Positions 52,837 through 60,127 of a DNA stretch of 64,000 nucleotides are shown piece by piece. The stretch lies in the NCBI GenBank assembly GCA_946482515.1, contig CAMLRS010000011.1, forward strand, positions 1 to 64,000, written 5' to 3'. Origin of the DNA: an uncultured Flavobacteriales bacterium. Lineage in GTDB: Bacteria > Bacteroidota > Bacteroidia > Flavobacteriales > Crocinitomicaceae. Each line of letters starts with the position of its first letter. Position 1 is the stretch's first letter. The notes under the pieces were generated by a model. The model ran no database searches, had not been told where the DNA came from, and saw only the letters and a program-made list of their open reading frames with translations. The position numbers and the translations under genes were made by a program.

Positions 52837-52868
52837 AAAGGAAGCCCAAAAGGCTTCCTTTTTTATTT
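52837..52868 (+). terminator. Terminator after tRNA-Met
   Basis: AAGGAAGCC (52838-52846) and GGCTTCCTT (52852-52860) with a CAAAA loop, then TTTTTTATTTT. It starts 2 nt after the tRNA. Confidence 0.92.
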
Positions 52869-52935
52869 TAGGGGAGCAGGACCAGGTTCAACTTTCCGCT
52901 ACTGAAGGTAAACAGGCCCCTTAATACCACTATTT

Positions 52936-53187
52936 ATGTCTGAATTTGTTGTCTACATATTGCATTCCCGATCTGTCAGTGGCAAACGTTATATCGGTTT
53001 TACTTCAGATCTGATCAACAGAATGGCTTCACACAATCACTTCGCGACGAAAGGGCACACACTGCGTTATCGTCCGTGGGAAGTTGTTTATATGGCATTT
53101 TTCGAAACGAAAGAGGAAGCTATGCAACACGAGAAGTATTTGAAATCGGGTGTTGGGAGGAGTTTTCTTAAGGAAATGACTTTTTGA
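52936..53187 (+). CDS. GIY-YIG nuclease-fold protein
   Basis: An 83-aa single-domain GIY-YIG protein: FVVYILHSRS and RYIGFTSDL form the GIY-YIG pair, Arg in LINRMASHN and Glu in HEKYLKSGVG are the expected catalytic positions. This is the UPF0213-like, stand-alone form with no specificity domain. It lies 68 nt after the tRNA terminator; its role, repair or otherwise, is unknown. Convergent with the DUF1579-like gene. Confidence 0.88.
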   Translation: MSEFVVYILHSRSVSGKRYIGFTSDLINRMASHNHFATKGHTLRYRPWEVVYMAFFETKEEAMQHEKYLKSGVGRSFLKEMTF

Positions 53188-53200
53188 ACGAATGTGAGCC

Positions 53201-53653
53201 TCATCCTTGCTTCTCCAAAACCACATCCATCCAAAGCTCCCAATGGATCCCGTCGTCAGATTTTTCATGGCGTGCGTGAATGGTGTTTCCGTCATTACTG
53301 AAAGTACCAACGCAGCGGTGTTCTTTGACACCCATCACGTCGGAGCCACGCCAGGTCCAGGTTGTACCATCCAGATGTAAATCCTCTTTACCGGAACTAC
53401 CGGAGCTATCAAAGAAGGTCGTTGTGTAACAGTGGCGGTCGGCATCGTAACCAATGATTTCGAGACTGCTGCTGTGCTCACCTCCAATCGTTCCTTTCGC
53501 GTCGTGTATCACAAAAAATCCTCCGGGGTACCAGGTGTAGGTATCCGTGAAATCGACCTTTACAGGGCGCTCCGGATCATCGGTGGCTACTTCACCCGTT
53601 GTGTGCCATGTTCCAATGAATACGCTCAGCTTTTGATGTTCGGAAGTTGCCAT
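53201..53653 (-). CDS. DUF1579-like protein
   Basis: A 150-aa protein with no signal peptide. LSVFIGTWHTTGEV near the start, then TYTWYPGGFFVIHDAKGT, LEIIGYDADRHCYTTTFFDS, TWTWRGSD and EKSDDGIHWELWMDVVLEK fit the DUF1579 beta-barrel pattern (GxW at the N-terminus and a terminal WxxWMDV). Function unknown. The ATG at 53651-53653 replaces the longer frame from 53701. Confidence 0.8.
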   Translation of the reverse strand: MATSEHQKLSVFIGTWHTTGEVATDDPERPVKVDFTDTYTWYPGGFFVIHDAKGTIGGEHSSSLEIIGYDADRHCYTTTFFDSSGSSGKEDLHLDGTTWTWRGSDVMGVKEHRCVGTFSNDGNTIHARHEKSDDGIHWELWMDVVLEKQG

Positions 53654-53859
53654 AGCTACTTTTTGTTTAAAGTAAGGATATCTGAGGCAAAGTCTTGTCA
53701 AGCTTTAAGCAATCCTAACAGAAAATAGCATTGTTCAGGGACGAAATGTGGGACGAACGGTACAGTTGAGGGGTGAAATGCATTCTTTTCCCCGAAAAAC
53801 GCATCAATGGGTATTGGATGACGATTCGGAAAACCCGAAATTTGATCAAAACCTCCCTT

Positions 53860-54405
53860 ATGAGCATCGGACAAACATACCTTACAACGGCCATCGCGCG
53901 GATGAAATACTACAAAAGCCTGGGCGATAAGACGATCGAACAGCTGAGCGAGCAGGAGCTGTATGCCCAGCCCAACGAAGCTTCGAACAGTATTGCGATC
54001 ATCATGCAGCACATTGCGGGGAATATGCTCAGCCGCTGGACGAATTTCCTGACCGAAGACGGTGAAAAGGAATGGCGCGACCGCGACAGCGAATTTGAGT
54101 CGCAGCAGCTCGATAAAGCTGATTTGATCGCCTACTGGGAAAAAGGCTGGACTTGTTTCCTGGATACGCTGCAACAACTTTCGGAAGACGATCTGCTGAA
54201 AACGATCCTGATCCGCGAGGAGCCATTGACGGCCATCGATGCGATCAATAGACAGATGGCGCATTATCCGTATCACATCGGGCAGATGATCTACGCAGCG
54301 AAAATCATGAAGAACAACGACTGGCACAATCTGTCCATTCCGAAAGGGCAATCGGCTGCTTTCAATGCCGGTAGCCAGGTGAAAGATCCGGCGAAGAACC
54401 ACTGA
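53860..54405 (+). CDS. DUF1572 (DinB-superfamily) protein
   Basis: A 181-aa helical bundle: MSIGQTYLTTAIARMKYYKS, NSIAIIMQHIAGNMLSRWTN (first metal His), and RQMAHYPYHIGQMIYAAKIM (His pair). These match the DinB/YfiT metal-binding fold. Related proteins act as bacillithiol or mycothiol transferases, or have no known activity. The start at MSIGQ is chosen; the upstream extension to 53773 is not conserved-looking. It precedes the ATP-grasp gene by 86 nt. Confidence 0.85.
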   Translation: MSIGQTYLTTAIARMKYYKSLGDKTIEQLSEQELYAQPNEASNSIAIIMQHIAGNMLSRWTNFLTEDGEKEWRDRDSEFESQQLDKADLIAYWEKGWTCFLDTLQQLSEDDLLKTILIREEPLTAIDAINRQMAHYPYHIGQMIYAAKIMKNNDWHNLSIPKGQSAAFNAGSQVKDPAKNH

Positions 54406-54491
54406 TCAACTCCTGAAAACCGCCACAGGCGAAAAACGTGTTGCGAAAAGCCGTACACATCGAACAGGCAAATGCCCTAATTTGGCCAAAG

Positions 54492-55541
54492 ATGAAACGC
54501 AACTACCTGCATACAATTGATATTCTCTGGAACTGGCGCTACTGGCCGATGGAGATCCTCTACCTGCCGCTCACGCTGTATATTTTCTTCATCGGATCGC
54601 TGCGCACCGGACGGTTGTTTTACTTCTCGGCGGCCAATCCAAAAGTTTCCCTCGGTGGTTTTGCCGGCGATTCCAAAATGGCCATCATCGACCAGATTCC
54701 CGCGCACCTGCGACCAGAAACGATTTTCATTTCCAAAGAAAACACCGATACGGAAGGATTGCTCCGGCTGATCAATCAAATTGGTTTTCCGGTGATCGCC
54801 AAACCCGACATAGGCGAAGGCGGTTTCCTTGTAAAAAAGCTGAATACTGCCGATGAATGGCGCCATTATCACGCCGATTATACCATGGATTACGTGGTGC
54901 AGGCCTTCATAGACCATCCGATCGAACTGAGCATCCACATGCATTGCCTGGATGGAAAACTGCAGATCTCCGGCATTACCGAAAAACAATTGGTGACGTT
55001 AACAGGTGATGGCGTTTCGACCATCGAACAATTATTGCTGCAGCAGAAAAACACGCGCTATTGTCGTAAGAAACTACGGAAGCTGCTGCATGATCGGTTG
55101 TCTGAAGTGCTGCCTGATGAGGAAATTCTGCAACCGGGCTACGTGGGCAACTGGAACTACGGAACGTTGTTTTTCTCGCGTCCGGAATGGAATACCGAAT
55201 CGTTGCGCCTGGCAATGGAGCACATCAACGACAGCATCGGTCTGTTTGAATACGCGCGCTACGATCTCAAATGCAAAAGCGTCGAAGACCTGCTGGAAGG
55301 CCGCATCACGATTCTGGAAATCAACGGCGTGAAAGGCGAGGCAATCCACATTTACGATCCGAAATCCACACTTTGGAGCGCTTACCGGGAAATCTTCCGG
55401 CACTGGGAGTGGATTCTGAAAATAAGCCGCAAAAATATCCGTTCCGGAACACGTTGTCCGGGAGCCCGCGGCGGTTTTTCCATCCTGATCCGCCATTGCA
55501 TGCAACAACAAGCTTCACTTAAATCCAAAATACCTCTATGA
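54492..55541 (+). CDS. ATP-grasp protein with N-terminal hydrophobic segment
   Basis: A 349-aa protein. After MKRNYLHTIDILWNWRYWPM comes a hydrophobic stretch (ILYLPLTLYIFFIGSL), then FYFSAANPKVSLGGFAGDSK. The ATP-grasp fold is seen in FPVIAKPDIGEGGFLVKK, YVVQAFIDHPIELSIH, LVTLTGDGVSTIEQL and ITILEINGVKGEAIHIYD (metal site). It resembles a D-Ala-D-Ala-ligase-like subgroup of Bacteroidota with unknown substrate. Its stop overlaps the first desaturase ATG (ATGA), and that gene overlaps a second desaturase, so a lipid-linked acceptor is likely (inference). The upstream ATG at 54438 is also possible. Confidence 0.82.
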   Translation: MKRNYLHTIDILWNWRYWPMEILYLPLTLYIFFIGSLRTGRLFYFSAANPKVSLGGFAGDSKMAIIDQIPAHLRPETIFISKENTDTEGLLRLINQIGFPVIAKPDIGEGGFLVKKLNTADEWRHYHADYTMDYVVQAFIDHPIELSIHMHCLDGKLQISGITEKQLVTLTGDGVSTIEQLLLQQKNTRYCRKKLRKLLHDRLSEVLPDEEILQPGYVGNWNYGTLFFSRPEWNTESLRLAMEHINDSIGLFEYARYDLKCKSVEDLLEGRITILEINGVKGEAIHIYDPKSTLWSAYREIFRHWEWILKISRKNIRSGTRCPGARGGFSILIRHCMQQQASLKSKIPL

Positions 55542-56635
55542 AATCCATCCATTTTCTTCAGGACGAAGGCACGGCGTTTTACACCGAGCTTCAGCAACGC
55601 ATTGAAGAGCATTTTCGCACGACCGGTCGACCTAAAACCGGAAACCGCATCATGTACCTGAAAATCGGCCTGTATTTCGGGCTCGATATCCTGTTCTACC
55701 TGCTGATGATCAACAGCCAGTCAGTCGGAATGTTTTACACCTTTTACCTGCTCATGGGATTGTCGGTTTTGCTAACGGCTTTCAACATTTCCCACGATGC
55801 TGCACACGGTGTGGCGGTGAAAAGCCGGAGATGGAACCGCTTTTTGTTCCAGCTGAGCTTCAACCTGCAGGGCAATAACTCGTATGTGTGGGGAAAGAAC
55901 CACAACGAATCGCACCATTTGTATACCAATATCGAGGAAAGCGATATCGATGTGCTGCACAATCCGTTGTTCCGCATGACCACTACGCAGCGACTGAAGC
56001 GTTTTCACAAATTCCAGTACCTGTATGCGCCGTTTTTGTACTTGTTTTATTCGCTGAACTGGTTCTTTTTCAGGGAAACACTCATGCTGTTCAATATTTC
56101 CAGTCGCACGATCACCATTCAGATTCCGAAAATCGAAGTCGTGAAGCTGATCCTGTTCAAAGTACTGTACATCGGCTATATGATCGTTTTACCGGCTTTG
56201 TTGCTGCCATTCGGCTGGACAACTGTTTTAATGGCGTTCCTGCTGAATCACTTCATGGTTTCGCTGATCTTCGTTGGTGTGCTGGGTGTTTCCCACTTGT
56301 CGGATTACGTAGAACACCCGCTGCCGGATGAAAACGGTCAGCTGGATATGAGCTGGCCGAAGCTGCAATTGTGTACATCGGTGGATTACAATCCCGGAAG
56401 CGTGTTCTTCAATTGGACATTGGGCGGCTTCAACGCGCACGCGCTGCACCATTTATTGCCGCAGATATGCCACGTGCATTACCTCGAAGTGCTACCCATT
56501 TTCCGCGAGCTGACGGCCAAATACGGGCTTACGTATATGGAGCTGTCGTACGGAGAATCGCTGAAAGCCCATTTCCGTTTCCTAAAGGGCATGGGCGAGC
56601 AACAGGAATTTCAACCGTTGCCGTATGAAAGATAA
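55538..56635 (+). CDS. Membrane fatty acid desaturase, first of two
   Basis: A 365-aa integral membrane di-iron enzyme. Histidine boxes: HDAAHG, HNESHH and a third at HALHHLLP. Four hydrophobic helices surround them (LYFGLDILFYLLMI, FYTFYLLMGLSVLLTAF, then after residue 170). Regiospecificity cannot be read. The start overlaps the ATP-grasp stop and the end overlaps the next desaturase by 11 nt, so the two desaturases act in one unit, perhaps on successive double bonds. Confidence 0.9.
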   Translation: MKSIHFLQDEGTAFYTELQQRIEEHFRTTGRPKTGNRIMYLKIGLYFGLDILFYLLMINSQSVGMFYTFYLLMGLSVLLTAFNISHDAAHGVAVKSRRWNRFLFQLSFNLQGNNSYVWGKNHNESHHLYTNIEESDIDVLHNPLFRMTTTQRLKRFHKFQYLYAPFLYLFYSLNWFFFRETLMLFNISSRTITIQIPKIEVVKLILFKVLYIGYMIVLPALLLPFGWTTVLMAFLLNHFMVSLIFVGVLGVSHLSDYVEHPLPDENGQLDMSWPKLQLCTSVDYNPGSVFFNWTLGGFNAHALHHLLPQICHVHYLEVLPIFRELTAKYGLTYMELSYGESLKAHFRFLKGMGEQQEFQPLPYER

Positions 56636-57686
56636 GCACCTTGAAATCGCCGAAGACAGCGCATTGCTGGCGGCGATTCACGCAACCGTGCGCCGTGAGC
56701 TGGTGATCGACCGATCAACTTTCCGCCGGCAGCTCTGGATGAAATTCGCGTTCTATTTCCTGTTGTTGTCGGTTGCTTATGCCGGATTGTTCCTCATCCC
56801 GAACGCTGTGTGGTTCATCACGTGTTACATCGCCTACGGTTTCCTTTCGCTGCTTTTTGCCTTTAACTTTTCGCACGATTGCTCGCACAATGCTGTTTTC
56901 CGCAGTCGAAAGGCCAATAACCTGGCGTTTACGGTCATTTACACGATGGTGGGCGCTCATGCGGAAGCGTGGAAGCAGCGGCATGTTCATTCACACCATT
57001 TTGCACCGAATGTGGAAGATTACGATTCCGATCTGAAAATTTCGAACCTGATTCGCGTTATTCCGGGCAGTAAGCACCATTGGTGGCATCGTTTTCAGCA
57101 TTGGTACGCACCGCTGGCGTATATGAGCTATTCGCTGTTTTGGGTATTCATCAAGGATTTCGTGATCCTGTTTTCCCGCGAATCCTACACGCCGAAGAAA
57201 GGCGTTCGTTACCATTTGTCGTTCTGGCTGCAGAAATGCAGTTACATCACTTACTTACTGATCCTGCCGCTTTGCTTTTCCGGCCAGCCGTGGACAATCG
57301 TGCTTTCGGGATTTGTACTGATGCACCTGCTGCAATCGCTGTTCCTGCTATTTACGTTTTTCATGACACATCACGTAGAATCGACGGCTTACCCGGAAAC
57401 CGACGACCATGGAACGATCAATACGTCGTGGCTGATGAACCAGGTGCGCAGCTCGAATGATATGCATCCGTTCAGCCGCACGGCCAATTTCCTGCTCGGC
57501 GGATTTAACAATCACATTGCCCACCATTTGTTTCCGCATGTGAATCATGTGTACTATCCGAAACTGAATGTGATTCTCTACGGCATGTTGCAGGAACAAC
57601 AGATCGTGCCGAACCAGACGAGTTACCTGGGCGGTATCGTTTCGCACCTGAGATTGCTACGAAAAATGAGCAGGGCAGAGGCCTGA
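56625..57686 (+). CDS. Membrane fatty acid desaturase, second of two
   Basis: A 353-aa desaturase paralogous to its neighbour in layout: HDCSHN, HVHSHH, and HIAHHLFP as the three His boxes, with LYKxxDF-like flanking helices. SKHHWWHRFQHWYAPLAYMS resembles the linoleoyl-CoA desaturase-type loop in Bacteroidota. It starts within the last codons of the first desaturase. Convergent with the M3 peptidase gene, 4 nt apart. Confidence 0.9.
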   Translation: MKDKHLEIAEDSALLAAIHATVRRELVIDRSTFRRQLWMKFAFYFLLLSVAYAGLFLIPNAVWFITCYIAYGFLSLLFAFNFSHDCSHNAVFRSRKANNLAFTVIYTMVGAHAEAWKQRHVHSHHFAPNVEDYDSDLKISNLIRVIPGSKHHWWHRFQHWYAPLAYMSYSLFWVFIKDFVILFSRESYTPKKGVRYHLSFWLQKCSYITYLLILPLCFSGQPWTIVLSGFVLMHLLQSLFLLFTFFMTHHVESTAYPETDDHGTINTSWLMNQVRSSNDMHPFSRTANFLLGGFNNHIAHHLFPHVNHVYYPKLNVILYGMLQEQQIVPNQTSYLGGIVSHLRLLRKMSRAEA

Positions 57687-57690
57687 ACGA

Positions 57691-59388
57691 TCAGTTCCGC
57701 AGCAGGTTCAGCTCTTCTTCCACCATGTTGGCCAGCTCCTGCATATTGGCATGCGAGAAATCGAAACGGAGGCCGGCAGCGGCGTAAATTTCCGGGATGG
57801 ATTTCGTGTAGCCGAGCGCGAGTGCTTTTTTGTAATTGGCAAGCGCTGCTGCTTTGTCCTTTTTGAAATTGCGCCAAACGCCCAATGCTCCCAGTTGTGC
57901 AATACCGTATTCGATGTAATAGAAAGGCACTTCGAACAAGTGCAGCTGACGTTGCCAGCTTGATTCTTTCACGTGTTCGTAGCCTTCATAATCGATCATA
58001 CCGGTTCCGAAGCGCTTGCTGAGCGCCAGCCACGCTGATGTGCGTTCTGCCGTCGTGTGCTCGGGATTGGTGTAGATCCAGTGCTGGAATGCATCGATGG
58101 TGGCGATCCACGGCAATACTTTCAGAATGGATTCGAGCTGTTCTTTCCTGGCGCGATTCAGATCGTCGTCGTTGTCGTAAAAACGCGACCATTCCTGCAT
58201 GGTAATGAGCTCCATCGACATGGAAGCCAGCTCAGCCACTTCAGACGGGAGGGATTTAAAGCCTGTGAGCTCGAGGTCGCGGCTCAGGAAGGAATGAACA
58301 GCGTGTCCGCCTTCGTGGACCATCGTTACGAGATCGCGTTGTGCACCAGCGGCGTTCATGAAAATAAACGGAATGCCGCTTTCGTAGAGCGGATAGTTGT
58401 AACCGCCTGGTGCTTTTCCGTGCTTGGAATCGAGATCGAGGTAGCCGCCTTTGTCCATCGTTTCGAGGCATTCACCAAAGAACGGATCGAGCTTGCGGAA
58501 CATATCTACCGATCCTGCGAGCAGCTCGCTACCGGTTTCAAACGGTTTCAGTGGTGCTTTGCCCAACGGGTCGACTTCCGTATCCCACGGCTTCAGCAAC
58601 GGTTTTTTGAGCAACCGGGCCTGCTCGCGGTTCATTTCTTTCACCATCGGTACGATGAGCGTTTCGATGGATTCATGGAAATCGAGGCAATCCTTGACGG
58701 TATAGTCGAAGCGGCCCAGGGCTTTGAATTTGTAATCGCGGTAGTCGCTGCAGCCGGCGTTCACAGCAACCTGGTGACGCAGCTGTACGAGCTTGTTGAA
58801 CAATTCGTCGAGCAATGCGCGATCCTGTTCGCGGCGTTTGGTGATGAGGTCGTAAACGGCTTTTCGAACGGTTTCATCCGGATTTTTCAGGTAAACCGAT
58901 GCTTGTGGCATGGTGAGGGTTTTGCCATCGTATTCGATGGTTTGTTTCCCTGAAATGGCCCCGTATTCCTGGCTCAGCGTATTGATTTCGGTCTCGAGCG
59001 GAATATTTTCCTCGCGGAACAGGTCGAGTGATGTCTGTACCGAACGGAAATAGATCGCATATGCTTCTTCTTTGCTCAGCTCGGCAATCCACGGCGCTGC
59101 CATCATTTTCTTGTTCAGACGGTCTTCGTAGGGTGCGAGGTTGGGCTGGATTTCCGTTACGAAAAATCGGTAAGCTTCGCTTTTTTCCGCATCCGTGGTG
59201 TCGATGGTCATGCGGATGTAACGCCACGCCATATCTTCTTCCAGCACGGCTTCCAGCTCACTTTTATCGCGCAGCCATTGCATGAACGTTTCTTTATCCG
59301 GCCATTCGCGTGCGGTCAGCTCTTTGAGGTAATGCTCGACTTTTTCCCAGCTATCGCACCGAAAATCGGGGGCAACATATTTTCTCAT
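57691..59388 (-). CDS. M3 family oligoendopeptidase
   Basis: A 565-aa zinc peptidase: MVHEGGHAVHSFLSRD contains HExxH with His ligands and catalytic Glu; LASMSMELITM carries the third-ligand Glu region of M3. The N-terminal helical domain is of the PepF type. No signal peptide, so cytoplasmic breakdown of short peptides. The ATG at 59386-59388 is preferred over the TTG at 59394. Confidence 0.93.
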   Translation of the reverse strand: MRKYVAPDFRCDSWEKVEHYLKELTAREWPDKETFMQWLRDKSELEAVLEEDMAWRYIRMTIDTTDAEKSEAYRFFVTEIQPNLAPYEDRLNKKMMAAPWIAELSKEEAYAIYFRSVQTSLDLFREENIPLETEINTLSQEYGAISGKQTIEYDGKTLTMPQASVYLKNPDETVRKAVYDLITKRREQDRALLDELFNKLVQLRHQVAVNAGCSDYRDYKFKALGRFDYTVKDCLDFHESIETLIVPMVKEMNREQARLLKKPLLKPWDTEVDPLGKAPLKPFETGSELLAGSVDMFRKLDPFFGECLETMDKGGYLDLDSKHGKAPGGYNYPLYESGIPFIFMNAAGAQRDLVTMVHEGGHAVHSFLSRDLELTGFKSLPSEVAELASMSMELITMQEWSRFYDNDDDLNRARKEQLESILKVLPWIATIDAFQHWIYTNPEHTTAERTSAWLALSKRFGTGMIDYEGYEHVKESSWQRQLHLFEVPFYYIEYGIAQLGALGVWRNFKKDKAAALANYKKALALGYTKSIPEIYAAAGLRFDFSHANMQELANMVEEELNLLRN

Positions 59389-59399
59389 AATCAATTCCT

Positions 59400-59434
59400 A
59401 AAAAAAACGCCTTGCCGCAGGAGCAGACAAGGCG
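59400..59434 (-). terminator. Terminator of the DUF5606 gene
   Basis: CGCCTTG/CAAGGCG stem with a loop of about 13 nt and a run of T on the minus strand; 22 nt past the stop at 59456. Confidence 0.85.
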
Positions 59435-59455
59435 ATTCGATTGTTATACAATAAG

Positions 59456-60079
59456 TTATTTTCCGCGGCTGGTGCCTCCTGTTTTGGATGGAGCCTTTTT
59501 CGCACCGCTTGCTGCTTTTCCTGCGCTTTTCGGACCAGCAGCTTTTGCTGCCGGAGCGGCTGGTTTCTTCGCAGCTGCCGGTTTTTTAGCTGCAGCCGTT
59601 GCGGTTTTCTTTTCTTTCGTCTCTTTAGCCGGTTTTTCGGTTGCTTCAGCAGCAGCTGTTTCAGCTTTTGCCGCTTTTTCCTTTTTAACAGGCTCTTCCG
59701 GTTTCAATTCGCCTGCTTTATGCAGCAAATTATACCATTGGAACAATTTCTTGATATCGGAAGCGTAAACGCGCTCTTTGTCGTAATCCGGCAAAACTTC
59801 CAACAGGTAAGCCTGCTGCTTTTTCGCATCTTCCTTGTGCGAAATAGTCGCTCCGCCTTTTTCCTTGTCGAAAATCGTCTGGAAGATATCTTTCAGCGGC
59901 TTATCCTCATCGTATGTATAGATGCTGATGTCGTCCAAAGCAGAAATACGGTCCGAAGCATAAGCGGGGAAACGCTTTTTATCCTCGAGGGATTCCACGA
60001 TAATGTTGTTCTTGCCCTGGGCAACCACTTTAAAAAGACCCGGTTTTCCGGAAATAGCAATAATACCTGTCAGATTCAT
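59456..60079 (-). CDS. DUF5606 protein with Ala/Lys-rich tail
   Basis: A 207-aa protein. The N-terminal 130 residues (MNLTGIIAISGKPGLFKVVA, KKRFPAYASDRISALDDISI, DIKKLFQWYNLLHKAGEL) are the DUF5606 domain of Bacteroidota. The last 70 residues are a low-complexity, positively charged tail rich in Ala, Lys, Pro, Thr and Glu, similar in composition to histone-like or nucleoid-associated tails. Function unknown; binding to nucleic acid through the tail is possible. A -7-like TATTTTTG box is at 60102-60109. Confidence 0.85.
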   Translation of the reverse strand: MNLTGIIAISGKPGLFKVVAQGKNNIIVESLEDKKRFPAYASDRISALDDISIYTYDEDKPLKDIFQTIFDKEKGGATISHKEDAKKQQAYLLEVLPDYDKERVYASDIKKLFQWYNLLHKAGELKPEEPVKKEKAAKAETAAAEATEKPAKETKEKKTATAAAKKPAAAKKPAAPAAKAAGPKSAGKAASGAKKAPSKTGGTSRGK

Positions 60080-60127
60080 CCGATACAATTAATTTGAGCT
60101 CCAAAAATAGAAGTTCTTTTCTGTTTC

